From Pseudomonadota bacterium (GTDB lineage: Bacteria > Pseudomonadota > Gammaproteobacteria > Steroidobacterales > Steroidobacteraceae): a stretch of 64,000 bases of DNA. Shown one piece after another: positions 55,792 to 64,000 of the stretch. The stretch covers positions 1 to 64,000 of the forward strand of contig JAFEDT010000007.1 of the NCBI GenBank assembly GCA_018241445.1, given 5' to 3'. Under the pieces are notes generated by a model that did no database searches, was not told where the DNA came from, and saw only the letters and a program-made list of their open reading frames with translations. Numbering within the stretch: the stretch's first letter is position 1; every line of letters starts with the position of its first letter. Both the position numbers and the translations under genes were made by a program.

Positions 55792-56390
55792 AGGAAGGGC
55801 ATCAGGCTGTAGCCCTGACTCTCGAGCATCGTGATGGTCGTGATCGCCGACAGCGCCACGGTGACCGTGGGTTCGACCCAGTCATATTGATAGTGGTGTT
55901 CTGCCCAGGCCTGGCCGCATACCGCGATGTCGACGCCCGCCTTGCGCAGGGCCGCGATCACCGGCAGGTTGGGATTGGCAACACCGAATGCCGCACGGTA
56001 CTGCGTATCGTTCAGGGCCACCGAGGTGGCGGGTCCGGCGGCGATGGCGACGAATTTCAGGTGGCTCAGCGGCACGCCGGCGGAGGCGTACAGGTTGACC
56101 GCGCGCGCCACGCGCTCGATCGCAGGATTGATCTCCCCGGGTTGCTTCGAGCCGGCAGTCATGAAGAACACGACCTTGTAGGTCTGGGCCGGGTCGGGCT
56201 GGTAGGCGGCCTTGGGCAGCGAATGGATCTGCCCGAAGCCCTCGATCGCCGGATGGGTCCAGAAGCCGGGTGGCGCCGCGACTTCTTCAGCACCGGCCGG
56301 GCCAACCCCTGCCACAGCCAGTGTCACGGCCAGCATCATGGTGATAGAGATCGCACGGGCGGATACAGCAGCAAAATGGGCAACGCGCAC
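55788..56390 (-). CDS. Exported DsrE/DsrF-like sulfur-relay protein
   Basis: 200 aa from GTG 56390 (GGAG about eight bases upstream); a TTG at 56426 is in frame. The signal peptide ends near AGVGPAGAEE. The DsrE-type α/β core has YKVVFFMTAGSKQPGEINPA, then 'HLKFVAIAAGPATSVALND', and a single conserved Cys in VDIAVCGQAWAEHHY, the position of the sulfur-carrying cysteine. DsrE-like proteins carry persulfide sulfur in sulfur oxidation, usually in the cytoplasm; an exported form is less common. It is the first gene of the DsrE-SBP-cytochrome-TSUP operon. Confidence 0.75.
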   Translation of the reverse strand: MRVAHFAAVSARAISITMMLAVTLAVAGVGPAGAEEVAAPPGFWTHPAIEGFGQIHSLPKAAYQPDPAQTYKVVFFMTAGSKQPGEINPAIERVARAVNLYASAGVPLSHLKFVAIAAGPATSVALNDTQYRAAFGVANPNLPVIAALRKAGVDIAVCGQAWAEHHYQYDWVEPTVTVALSAITTITMLESQGYSLMPFL

Positions 56391-56455
56391 TGGAGGGCTC
56401 CCGGTTGCTGCGCGGGATTCGCGCAATCACACAAGTATAGCCCGTGCCGCCGGTG

Positions 56456-57106
56456 TCAGGATCCCGTGCAGCCCGCGGCGCTGTCGGCCAGCCAGGCGCG
56501 CGCCGTACCGGCGATCTGGCCGGCCAGTGCCGCGAGCGCGCGCTGGTGCGCATGGACCAGCTCGTCATACCCAGGTGCCGCATCTTCGCGCAGCGAACTG
56601 CGGCAGATCAGCGTGCCGGAGCGATTTGCCGACAGCGACAGGCTCCACACCGCCTCCAGCGCCGCGTACCGGCCGGGTGCGGAGTCGAAGCGGCGCACGT
56701 CCACCTTGACGCGCAGCACGGCCGGCACACCGACCTGGGGCTGGCCGCTGATGTCCGCGACCCTGAGGCGCTGCGCCAGGTCCTGCGACAGTGCCGCGCG
56801 CAGCTCATCCGCGAGCGGCGCAATCCAGCGTTCGTGCTCCAGCGGCAGCAGTTGCTCCCCGCCCGTGCGCACCACCAGCTGCGGCTGGTCCACCTGCGCC
56901 GGCACCAAGACCGGCAGGAGCTCGAACGGCATGCCGATGGCCACCGCGCCGGCGACTTCACCGGCCGGCGCGCCGCCACCGCTCACAGTGGCCAGCAGTG
57001 AATGAAAGTGGGTGGGAACGGCGGTCGCACAGCCGCCCAGCAGCAACGCCACGACGGCCAGGCGGCGCGATCGGCGGGTGTCTGCGGGTGCGCGGTAGTC
57101 GATCAC
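56456..57106 (-). CDS. pqiC: PqiC-like outer-membrane lipoprotein (ABC auxiliary)
   Basis: 216 aa. The signal peptide ends in a lipobox (LLLGGC, Cys ~26). The PqiC/YmbA-like β domain has 'FELLPVLVPAQVDQPQLVVR' and 'ADELRAALSQDLAQRL', followed by an ending with a helix. PqiC forms a ring at the outer membrane that receives the PqiB tunnel, completing a lipid path across the periplasm. It overlaps pqiB by four bases and is the last gene of the operon. The only oddity is a C-terminal Cys (AAGCTGS). Confidence 0.8.
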   Translation of the reverse strand: MIDYRAPADTRRSRRLAVVALLLGGCATAVPTHFHSLLATVSGGGAPAGEVAGAVAIGMPFELLPVLVPAQVDQPQLVVRTGGEQLLPLEHERWIAPLADELRAALSQDLAQRLRVADISGQPQVGVPAVLRVKVDVRRFDSAPGRYAALEAVWSLSLSANRSGTLICRSSLREDAAPGYDELVHAHQRALAALAGQIAGTARAWLADSAAGCTGS

Positions 57107-58761
57107 GGCGTTTTCTCCTGCGGGGCTGGCGTCACGACGGGATCCGGCGGCAGGCCGCGCAACAGTGACTGCGGGTTGCGCTGCAGGGCATCGCTGAACA
57201 CGCGCAGCGAGCGCGCCATGCGTTGCAGCTCCGCCAGGGTGCGCTCCAGGTTCTGCATCATCGGGCCATCCTGGGCCAGGGCCCGTTGCGCCACCGCGGT
57301 GGTGCCCTGCACGCCGCCGAGCGTATTGTTGAGCTGCGGCAGCGTGCGGCCCTGCACCTCCTGCAGTGTGGCGTCGAGACGCAGCAGGGTGTGGTCGAGG
57401 TCGTGCCCGATGGCATCGAAGGGGATGCGGTTGATCTTGTCCACCAGCTCCCCGAGTTGCTCCTGCAGACGGTCGAAGCTGCCCGGCGCCGTCGGCAGCT
57501 CCATCGGCCGCGCGCGCTCGTCGAAGCTCACCCGGCTGGCGCGCGGCACGAAGTCGAGCGCCACGAACAGCTGTCCGGTCAGCATGTTGCCGGTGCGCGC
57601 CTGCGCGCGCAGGCCGCCGGCCACGAAGGATTTCAGCAGCCGCGCGAAGCGCTCGGACTGCGTGCCGCCGCCGGCCGCCTCCGACAGCTTTTCGTAGGCG
57701 CGCCCGAAGCGCTGCGGGTACACCACCGCACCGACGATCAGCGGAAAGCGCTGGTGGGTGGCGTCGTAGTCCAGGTCGATCGATACCACCTTGCCAACCG
57801 TGATGCCGCGGAAGTCCACCGGCGAACCGACGATCAGCCCGCGCAGCGACTGCTCGAAGCGCATGCGCAGGTACTCCGGTGCGCCGTCCGGCGGCGCCAT
57901 CGCACTGGCCTGGTCGTCGAACAGCGTGAACTGCGCGTTCTGCGGCGCCGGCGCGGCTGGCGGGCCGGGTGGCGTCAGAAAGGCGATGCCGCCGGCGATG
58001 ACCGTGGCCAGGGATTGGGTGCTCAGGCGCAGGCCGCTGGCGTCCAGGTTCAGATCCAGCCCGCTGGCATTCCAGAAGCGGGTGTCGGAGTCGACGAAGC
58101 GGTCGTAGGGACTGTCGATGAAAATCCCGATCAGCATCTGCCGCCCGTCCGCATCGAGCTGGTAGGACACCACGCGGCCTACCTGGATGCGGCGGAAATA
58201 CACCGGCGAGCCCACATCCAGCGAACCGATGTCGCTCGCCAACAGCAGGAAGCGCCGGCCGGGTGCGCCATGGATGACCGGCGGCGGCTCCTCCAGCCCG
58301 ACGAAGGTGTAGCGCGGCGCGGTGGCCGCGCCGGTATCCGCCGCGATATAAGCGCCCGACAGCAGAGTGCCGATGCCACTTATACCGGTGGCGCCGAAGC
58401 GCGGGCGTACCACCCAGAAGCGCGAACCACTGGTGGCGAAACTGCGGGCGTCGTGATTGAGCTTTACCTGCACCCTCACCTTGCTCAGGTCGCGCGCCAG
58501 CCGCACGCTGGTGACTGTTCCGATGGTCACGTCCTTGAAGCGCACCGGCGTCTTGCCCGCCTCCAGGCCCTCGGCGGTCAGGAAGGAGATCTCGATGCCG
58601 GGGCCCTCGGTCGACCAGCTGTGGATCACCATCGACAGCCCGATGAGCGCGGCGACCGCGGGCACCAGCCAGATCAGCCCGGCACTCCAGCGGCTGCGCG
58701 GCTCTAGCGGCAGCGGCGGAATGTCCTGCGGCTCCCCTGCCGGCGTCGGCTCGCTCATCAC
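57103..58761 (-). CDS. pqiB: PqiB-like MCE (MlaD) protein, three MCE domains
   Basis: 552 aa. One N-terminal membrane helix (AGLIWLVPAVAALIGLSMVI) is followed by three MCE domains, recognised by LEAGKTPVRFKDVTIGTV, 'IGSLDVGSPVYFRRIQVG' and 'RGLIVGSPVDFRGITVGKV'. A C-terminal coiled coil (LQEQLGELVDKINR ... NLERTLAELQRMARSL) builds the long needle seen in E. coli PqiB. It should hexamerise and carry phospholipid between the membranes. It overlaps pqiC and the second pqiA by four bases each, so the subunits are translationally coupled. Confidence 0.92.
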   Translation of the reverse strand: MMSEPTPAGEPQDIPPLPLEPRSRWSAGLIWLVPAVAALIGLSMVIHSWSTEGPGIEISFLTAEGLEAGKTPVRFKDVTIGTVTSVRLARDLSKVRVQVKLNHDARSFATSGSRFWVVRPRFGATGISGIGTLLSGAYIAADTGAATAPRYTFVGLEEPPPVIHGAPGRRFLLLASDIGSLDVGSPVYFRRIQVGRVVSYQLDADGRQMLIGIFIDSPYDRFVDSDTRFWNASGLDLNLDASGLRLSTQSLATVIAGGIAFLTPPGPPAAPAPQNAQFTLFDDQASAMAPPDGAPEYLRMRFEQSLRGLIVGSPVDFRGITVGKVVSIDLDYDATHQRFPLIVGAVVYPQRFGRAYEKLSEAAGGGTQSERFARLLKSFVAGGLRAQARTGNMLTGQLFVALDFVPRASRVSFDERARPMELPTAPGSFDRLQEQLGELVDKINRIPFDAIGHDLDHTLLRLDATLQEVQGRTLPQLNNTLGGVQGTTAVAQRALAQDGPMMQNLERTLAELQRMARSLRVFSDALQRNPQSLLRGLPPDPVVTPAPQEKTP

Positions 58762-59381
58762 CCCTCCCCCATGCGCCGCGCAGCGGGCGCGTCCCAGATC
58801 AGGCGCGGATCAAAACTCATCGCCGCCAGCATGGTCAACACCACCGCCAGCCCGAAGAACACAATTCCCACGCGCGGCTCGGCCGTACCGATGAACTGGA
58901 ACTGCACCAGGCTGCACACCAGCGCCACCACTATCACATCCAGCATTGACCAGTAGCCGATGAACTCGATGGCACGGTACAGCTGGGTGCGCTGCAGGCG
59001 CGCCCAGCTGCTGCACCGCTGGCTGCTGACCAGCAGCGTGCCGATCACCAGGAATTTCACGGTCGGCACGGCGACACTGGCGACGAAGATCACCAGCGCG
59101 ATCCCCCATGAGCCGGCGTGCCAGAAATCCACCACGCCCCCGAGGATGGTGCTGCTGGAGCCGGTGCCGAGGCTGCTGGTGTACATGACCGGCAGGACGT
59201 TGGCGGGGATGTACAGCAGCAGGGCGGCCAGCAACAGCGCCCAGGTGCGCCCGATCGATGCGGGCTTGCGTGCGGCGAGCGGCGTGCCACAGCGGCGGCA
59301 GCTGCCTGCGGCGGCAACGTTGGCCAGTCCGCAGGTGCGGCAGCCGATGAGACCGAAGTCGCGGGCGCGCGCCACCTTCAC
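58758..59381 (-). CDS. pqiA: PqiA-like membrane protein, second half
   Basis: 207 aa from GTG 59381 (GTGA overlap with the first PqiA gene). The N-terminal zinc-ribbon IGCRTCGLANVAAAGSCRRC (C-x2-C ... C-x2-C) is followed by four membrane helices, with the PqiA motif 'LLLYIPANVLPVMYTSS'. E. coli PqiA is one ~415-residue protein with two such zinc-ribbon/four-helix repeats; here they are two separate genes. It forms the inner-membrane base for the PqiB tunnel. A longer frame to 59552 is an artefact of overlap. Confidence 0.88.
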   Translation of the reverse strand: MKVARARDFGLIGCRTCGLANVAAAGSCRRCGTPLAARKPASIGRTWALLLAALLLYIPANVLPVMYTSSLGTGSSSTILGGVVDFWHAGSWGIALVIFVASVAVPTVKFLVIGTLLVSSQRCSSWARLQRTQLYRAIEFIGYWSMLDVIVVALVCSLVQFQFIGTAEPRVGIVFFGLAVVLTMLAAMSFDPRLIWDAPAARRMGEG

Positions 59382-59977
59382 CTGCCACCCAGCTCCCACA
59401 GTGCCGCGGTGTCGCGCTTGGCAATCAGCGTGATCAGCAATGTCAGGGCCACGATGGCGTAAGTGCCGGCGCCGGTGATGACACTGAGCGATGCCGACAA
59501 CTTCACGATCGCCACCAGCACGCCCAGCAACAGCACTTCGGTCATACTCCACGGATGGATCAGCTGCAGCACCCGCATCGCCGGTACGAACGCCGGGGCG
59601 CGCCGCCGCAGGCGTGCAAACGCCAATACCCAGGCGAGCAGCGCGATCTGCAGCAACGGCACCACGAACAGGGTGACGCCGACCATCACCCCGATCGCCG
59701 CGTCACTGCCACGCAGCATCGCCGCCACGGCCTGCAGCAGCGTGGCGTGGTTGAACTGCCCGTGGGCAGACAGGGTGATGACCGGTGAGGCGTTGGCGAT
59801 CACGAACACGATGCCGGCCGCCACGGTCAGCGCCAGCAACCGGCCGGCATCCAGCCGTCCGCCCCGGCCCAGCACGGCGCGGCAGGAGGCGCAGCGCGCC
59901 AGCTGCGCCGGCGCCAGCGCACGGGCGCGGTAGAGCGCGTCACAGTACTGGCAGATGACCCACCCGGGCGCGGACAT
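59378..59977 (-). CDS. pqiA: PqiA-like membrane protein, first half
   Basis: 199 aa from ATG 59977. The zinc ribbon VICQYCDALYRARALAPAQL with a second pair ARCASCRAVLGR is followed by four membrane helices: 'LTVAAGIVFVIANASPVITL', 'IGVMVGVTLFVVPLLQIALL', 'SMTEVLLLGVLVAIVKLS' and 'YAIVALTLLITLI'. It corresponds to the N-terminal repeat of E. coli PqiA. It leads the pqi operon and is divergent from the SRPBCC gene, with 65 bp between. Confidence 0.88.
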   Translation of the reverse strand: MSAPGWVICQYCDALYRARALAPAQLARCASCRAVLGRGGRLDAGRLLALTVAAGIVFVIANASPVITLSAHGQFNHATLLQAVAAMLRGSDAAIGVMVGVTLFVVPLLQIALLAWVLAFARLRRRAPAFVPAMRVLQLIHPWSMTEVLLLGVLVAIVKLSASLSVITGAGTYAIVALTLLITLIAKRDTAALWELGGR

Positions 59978-60042
59978 GGATCTGAGTGTTGCCGGGATGC
60001 GCGTCCTTGGCAACTGCAGCGGGGTAGCGAGGCGAGTCCGGA

Positions 60043-60735
60043 ATGAACCCGCCGCACCCGCGGCCGTCACCCACTGACGGAGGCACTCCGATCCGTCACA
60101 TTCTGTTGTGTTCCGAACTGGTACTGCTGGCCTGCGGCGTGCTGTCGCCGCAGGCCCGGAGTGCCGCGGCGGACTGGACCGCCGAGCCGGCCGTGGCGCA
60201 ACGTCTGCTCGCGCAGGAAGTGGTGGTGGAGACCATATCCGCGGTCGACCCGGAGCATCCGCGTGGCTGGATCCGCGCCGCGGTGCGCATCAACGCCTCG
60301 CCGCAGGCGATATGGAGTGTCCTGACCGACTGTGCCCAGGCTGTCACCTACGTGCCATACCTGAAACTGTGTCGCCGCGTCGCGGAGGACCCCGGCGGCC
60401 GCTGGGCCGACATCGAGCATGAAGTGCGTTTCTCACGGCTGCTGCCGGGCATCGATTACGTCATTCACGCCCGCTATGACCCGCCGCGCCGGATCGACTT
60501 CCGGCGCATCCGTGGCGACCTGAATGACGAGGAGGGAACCTGGCTGCTGGTCGCGGCGCCCGGCGCAACCGTGACTACCGTCGAATACCAGGTCTACATC
60601 GACCCGGGCTTCTGGGTGCCGCACTTCCTGGTCAACCGCTCACTGCGCAAGGACCTGCCCGCCGCGCTCGCCGGTCTGCGCGAGCGGGCGGAACGTAACC
60701 AGACCCCGGCCGCCGGCAAGGGTCGCGCGCCCTAG
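60043..60735 (+). CDS. Exported SRPBCC/START-like protein
   Basis: 230 aa. A signal sequence (HILLCSELVLLACGVLSP, to about residue 42) precedes a START-type helix-grip domain: VRINASPQAIWSVLTDCAQA, 'VPYLKLCRRVAEDPGGRWADIEHEVRF', and the long C-terminal helix 'FLVNRSLRKDLPAALAGLRE'. Such domains bind hydrophobic ligands such as quinones, lipids or polyketides (COQ10-like). It is divergent from the pqi lipid-transport operon, so a lipid-related role is possible. No catalytic residues can be named. Confidence 0.75.
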   Translation: MNPPHPRPSPTDGGTPIRHILLCSELVLLACGVLSPQARSAAADWTAEPAVAQRLLAQEVVVETISAVDPEHPRGWIRAAVRINASPQAIWSVLTDCAQAVTYVPYLKLCRRVAEDPGGRWADIEHEVRFSRLLPGIDYVIHARYDPPRRIDFRRIRGDLNDEEGTWLLVAAPGATVTTVEYQVYIDPGFWVPHFLVNRSLRKDLPAALAGLRERAERNQTPAAGKGRAP

Positions 60736-60803
60736 CCGGTGGCAGCGGCCGAATGAAGTAGCAGGCCGTTTTTCTACGGGCTGCCAGGCCGCATCGACTC
60801 GAA

Positions 60804-62237
60804 CTAAGCCGCGTCGACTCCCATCAGGGCCTTCACCTCGAGGAAGTCCTTCAGGCCGTGCACGCCCCACTCACGGCCGTTGCCGGAGCGCTTGAACCCG
60901 CCGAAGGGTGCGTGCAGATCGCCTCCCGCGCCATTGAGGCGCACCTGGCCTGCGCGGATGCGGCTGCCGACCCGGCGCGCATGCTCCAGGTCGCCGGCCC
61001 AGACATAGGCGGCGAGCCCATAGGGAGTGTCGTTGGCGATGCGGATGGCCTCATCCTCCGAGGTATAGGGCAGGATGCACAGGACCGGGCCGAAAATCTC
61101 CTCACGCGCGATGGCCATGTCGTTGCGCACACCGGAGAACACCGTCGGCCTGACGTAGTAGCCGCGCGTCAGCCCGGCCGGCCGGCCGACACCGCCGGTC
61201 AGGAGCTTCGCGCCCTCTTCGATCCCCCTGGCGATCAGCGCCTCGACCCGCTCGAACTGGATCTTTGACACCACCGGGCCCACCTGCGTCTTGTCCGAGG
61301 CGGGATCCCCCACCACCACCGACTCGGCCACGCGCTGTGCGATGGCTTCGACCTGCGCCAGCTTCGCCGCCGGCACCAGCATGCGCGTGGGGGCGTTGCA
61401 GGATTGACCGGTGTTCTCCATCACGCTCAGCACGCCGGCCTTCACCGCACGCTCCAGATCGACACCGTCCAGCAGGACGTTGGGGGACTTGCCGCCCAGT
61501 TCCTGGTGCACGCGCTTGATGCTGGGCGCCGCCAGCCGCGCCACCTCGGCGCCGGCACGGGTGGAGCCGGTGAACGACACCATGTCGATCTCGGGGTGGG
61601 AGGCCAGCGCTGCGCCAACGACGGCGCCCTCCCCGTTGACCAGGTTGAATACCCCGGCGGGTACGCCCGCCTCGTGCATCACCTTCGCCCACAGGATGGC
61701 GCTGAAGGGCGAGAACTCCGAGGGCTTGAGCACCATGGTGCAGCCGGCGGCCAGCGCCGGCACCACCTTGGCGGTGACCTGGTTGATGGGCCAGTTCCAC
61801 GGCGTGATCAGCGCGCACACGCCCACCGGCTCCTGCACCAGGCGAGTCCTGCCGTGCTGCTCCTCGAAGCGGAAGGTTTCAAGCACGTCGATCATGGTCT
61901 TGAGATGCCCGACGCCGATGGCGGCCTGCGCATCGCGCGACAGCTTCGCGGGTGCGCCCATCTCCGCGGTGATGGCGGCGGCGAATTCGGCGTAGTGGGC
62001 CTTGTAGGCTGTCAGCACCCTCATCAGCAGCGCGCGCCGCTCCGCCGGTGTGGTGCGTGAATAACCGTCGAAGGCGCGCCGCGCAGCGGCCACGGCGCGC
62101 TCGACATCGGCGGCGCTGCCGAGACTGATCACCCCCGCGGGCCCCTCGGTTGCGGGGTTGATCACCGTGAAGTCACGGGCTACGGCCGGATCGACCCATT
62201 GGCCATCGATGTAGAACTGACGGTTTTCGTAGATCAT
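60804..62237 (-). CDS. NAD(P)+-dependent aldehyde dehydrogenase
   Basis: 477 aa. The ALDH motifs are present in order: ALITPWNWPINQVTAKVVPA (oxyanion Asn), 'TMVLKPSEFSPFSA', the glycine motif MVSFTGSTRAGAEV, the general-base Glu in VHQELGGKSPNVLL, the catalytic Cys in MENTGQSCNAPTRML, and 'EEIFGPVLCILPY'. It is a class closest to succinate-semialdehyde/coniferyl-type ALDHs; the substrate is not evident. It starts at ATG 62237 and is divergent from a ModE-like regulator over 138 bp, which may regulate it. Confidence 0.9.
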   Translation of the reverse strand: MIYENRQFYIDGQWVDPAVARDFTVINPATEGPAGVISLGSAADVERAVAAARRAFDGYSRTTPAERRALLMRVLTAYKAHYAEFAAAITAEMGAPAKLSRDAQAAIGVGHLKTMIDVLETFRFEEQHGRTRLVQEPVGVCALITPWNWPINQVTAKVVPALAAGCTMVLKPSEFSPFSAILWAKVMHEAGVPAGVFNLVNGEGAVVGAALASHPEIDMVSFTGSTRAGAEVARLAAPSIKRVHQELGGKSPNVLLDGVDLERAVKAGVLSVMENTGQSCNAPTRMLVPAAKLAQVEAIAQRVAESVVVGDPASDKTQVGPVVSKIQFERVEALIARGIEEGAKLLTGGVGRPAGLTRGYYVRPTVFSGVRNDMAIAREEIFGPVLCILPYTSEDEAIRIANDTPYGLAAYVWAGDLEHARRVGSRIRAGQVRLNGAGGDLHAPFGGFKRSGNGREWGVHGLKDFLEVKALMGVDAA

Positions 62238-62375
62238 GGTGCGCCTGCGGATGACTCTTCAGAGAGCCTGTTATTCTACCGCGGCCGTGCCTTGCGGTCC
62301 TGCAGCCCTCGCAGGCACCGCCGGCCATGCAGGTCGGTACAGTATGATGGCGTGGGGGATCATCAGGAGGACACC

Positions 62376-62780
62376 GTGGCCGCCACCGTCCGCTTCCGCA
62401 TCGACCTGACCACGGCTTGCGCCGTCGGACCCGGCAAGATTGCGCTGCTGGAAGCCATCCGGCGCGGCGGCTCGCTGTCGCAGGCCGCACGCGAACTGCG
62501 CATGAGCTATCGGCGTGCCTGGCTGCTGCTGGAAAACCTCAATGCTGCGTTCCTGCACCCGGTTGCGACGCTGAGCACCGGCGGCCGCGGCGGCGGCGGC
62601 GCGCGGCTCACCCCCCTGGGCACCGAGTTGATCGCCACCTACCGTTCGCTGGAGGAACAGGTCGAGCGTGCCGCGCGTACGGCGTTCGTGCGGCTGGCCC
62701 GCGAGGCCCGCGCGCGCGCGCGGCCCGGCACGCCGCGCAGCTCACGCCGGCCCGTGAAGCCGGCGCGGCGGCGCGCCTGA
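62376..62780 (+). CDS. ModE-like winged-helix regulator (HTH only)
   Basis: 134 aa from GTG 62376, with AGGAGG six bases upstream. The N-terminal domain is the ModE winged helix: KIALLEAIRRGGSLSQAARE, then 'LRMSYRRAWLLLENLN' and 'STGGRGGGGARLTPLGTELI'. The molybdate-binding TOBE domains of full ModE are absent; an Arg/Ala-rich basic tail follows. HTH-only relatives exist in many proteobacteria and often regulate molybdate or adjacent metabolic genes. A frame starting at 62199 overlaps the aldehyde dehydrogenase start and is not used. Confidence 0.8.
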   Translation: MAATVRFRIDLTTACAVGPGKIALLEAIRRGGSLSQAARELRMSYRRAWLLLENLNAAFLHPVATLSTGGRGGGGARLTPLGTELIATYRSLEEQVERAARTAFVRLAREARARARPGTPRSSRRPVKPARRRA

Positions 62781-62781
62781 A

Positions 62782-64000
62782 TCAGCCCAACAGCCCGGGC
62801 AACAGCTCCGCCAGCGGACCGGGGCGGCCGTACAGGTAGCCCTGGGCGCACTGCACGCCGAGGGTTCGCAGACGTGCGGCCACCCGCTCGGTCTCTACGT
62901 ATTCGGCGACAGTCTGCAGCTCCAGGCGCTCTGCGATCAGCACCAGTGCACGCACCAGGGCGTCGGAGCGCGGATTTTCGATTACGTCGCGGGTGAAGCG
63001 CCCGTCGATCTTGATCTGCTGGACCGCCAGCTCCTTCAGATGCATCAGGGACGACACCCCGGTGCCGAAATCATCCAGGGCCACGCGGGCGCCCAGCTCC
63101 GTCACCCGGTCGATGAAGCGCACGGTAGCCGCCAGGTTGCGCATTGCTGCAGCCTCGGTGCACTCGAACACCAGCAGGTCTCCCGGCACCGCGCGCTGCT
63201 TGAGCGTGGTACGCACGAAGTCGGCGAAGCCACGCTCCGAGAGCGACTGCCCGGTGACATTCACCGCGAAGCGCACCCCCCGCGCCAGCAGTTGTTGAGC
63301 GTGCGGCGCGATGCGCTCCAGGACGTGGAGCAACACCCAGCGGTCCAGCCGCTCCAGCAGCTGATAGCGGTCCGCCGCCGCGAGGTACTCGCTGACGCTC
63401 ACCAGCTGACCGTCATCGTCCTTGACACGCAACAGGATCTCGAAGTGCGACGGCCGCCCGGGTGCGACCAGGCTGACTATCGGCTGCGCGTGCAGGACCA
63501 GGCGGTCTTCCGCGAGTGCGTCCGCGATGTCGCGCGATTCGCGCACCTCGGCGCGCCGCCGCACGATGGTGGCATCCGCGATGACGTAGCTCTCCACGCG
63601 GTCGCGGCCGCGTTCCTTGGCGACGCGACAGGCGGTCTCGGCGGCCGCCAGTGTCGAGCCGAGCGACTGTGCATCCGGCAGCTCCGCCAGGCCCACGCTG
63701 ACGGTGACGCGTCCCGGGATATCCGGGAAGTGCGTGGCCGCGATCCGCTCGCGCACCCGGTCCGCCCAGGTGCGCGCCTGGTTCACGGTGTGGTTGAACA
63801 GCACCGCCGCATAACGATCGCCGGACAGGTGTACGGCGGCGCTGCCCTCGGGCAGCAGCCGGTCGCGCCACAGATACGCGACGTCGTGCAACACCCCATC
63901 GCCGCCCTGGAAACCCGCCACGTCGTTCACGGCGTGCATGTGATCCAGGTCGGCGTAGACGACGCAGGACGGCTGCCCCTCCTGGAAGCGCTGTACGACC
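62782..64000 (-). CDS. GGDEF-EAL protein, N-terminus beyond the window
   Basis: At least 406 residues; the frame is open to base 64000, where it reads VVQRFQEGQPSCVVYADLDH, so the gene begins outside. The GGDEF domain has the active-site loop VHLSGDRYAAVL (SGDRY instead of GGDEF), so cyclase activity is doubtful. The EAL domain begins HFEILLRVKDD (E-I-L-L-R in place of EALLR) and retains AVNVTGQSLSE, FECTEAAAM, VALDDFGTGVSSL and 'IKIDGRFTRDV' with the metal-binding Asp/Glu and the catalytic Lys. A c-di-GMP phosphodiesterase or sensor is likely. Stop two bases after the ModE-like gene stop, convergent. Confidence 0.85.
   Translation of the reverse strand, partial: VVQRFQEGQPSCVVYADLDHMHAVNDVAGFQGGDGVLHDVAYLWRDRLLPEGSAAVHLSGDRYAAVLFNHTVNQARTWADRVRERIAATHFPDIPGRVTVSVGLAELPDAQSLGSTLAAAETACRVAKERGRDRVESYVIADATIVRRRAEVRESRDIADALAEDRLVLHAQPIVSLVAPGRPSHFEILLRVKDDDGQLVSVSEYLAAADRYQLLERLDRWVLLHVLERIAPHAQQLLARGVRFAVNVTGQSLSERGFADFVRTTLKQRAVPGDLLVFECTEAAAMRNLAATVRFIDRVTELGARVALDDFGTGVSSLMHLKELAVQQIKIDGRFTRDVIENPRSDALVRALVLIAERLELQTVAEYVETERVAARLRTLGVQCAQGYLYGRPGPLAELLPGLLG

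Overview
The window is high-GC DNA (roughly two thirds G+C by eye) with dense, often overlapping genes. The gene families (PqiABC lipid transport, NodT-type outer-membrane lipoprotein, BCAT, DsrE/TSUP/cytochrome c cluster, PrsW, GGDEF-EAL) point to a proteobacterium, most likely a free-living gammaproteobacterium of the Xanthomonadales/Nevskiales/Steroidobacterales type. That placement is inference; no rRNA is present.

Region 1 (1-16.77 kb) is the end of an integrative mobilizable element layered with debris. It has an IS66 tail, a truncated IS3 that cuts a UvrD-like helicase, an AAA ATPase, a lone VirD4/TraD coupling protein, a MntA/HepT toxin-antitoxin pair, a MOBQ relaxase diverging from a small Mob protein with an IncQ-like oriT between them, a RAMA-domain protein, an XRE/AbiEii pair, a SymE-like ORF abutting a 5'-truncated comM, a decayed 'mobile mystery' A/B pair behind three operators spaced exactly 33 bp, a HigA-type antitoxin beside a collapsed toxin remnant, and a tyrosine integrase next to the 3' fragment of a tRNA-Glu gene (the att site). 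Two further decayed 3' ends of related integrase genes lie at 12.8 and 26.4 kb.

Region 2 (16.8-33.9 kb): a low-GC DUF2075 nuclease-helicase, a propeller-like lipoprotein, a TetR-controlled five-gene ABC/outer-membrane efflux operon, an amidohydrolase, small conserved proteins, a PrsW intramembrane protease and a zincin/propeller/outer-membrane-barrel fusion.

Region 3 (33.9-42.4 kb) is the most unusual part. A minus-strand operon encodes a SLOG/four-TM (SLATT-like) protein, a PP2C phosphatase whose membrane domain looks like a pore-less voltage sensor (S4 charges at every third residue), STAS, RsbW-type kinase, second STAS, ECF sigma and anti-sigma, followed by a collagen-like Gly-X-Y membrane protein. 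A TIR-TM-TPR gene diverges from it. It reads as a membrane-state or nucleotide-sensing partner-switch feeding a sigma factor; PrsW downstream could act on the anti-sigma.

Region 4 (42.4-64 kb): a 1.4-kb-residue secreted Ig-like repeat protein with a recently duplicated three-domain block, an OYE/SnoaL/amino-acid permease/DUF2834 group, branched-chain aminotransferase, a DsrE/solute-binding/tetraheme cytochrome/sulfite-exporter operon (sulfur-type chemistry), a pqiA-pqiA-pqiB-pqiC operon, an SRPBCC protein, an aldehyde dehydrogenase divergent from a ModE-like HTH protein, and a GGDEF-EAL protein running off the right edge.
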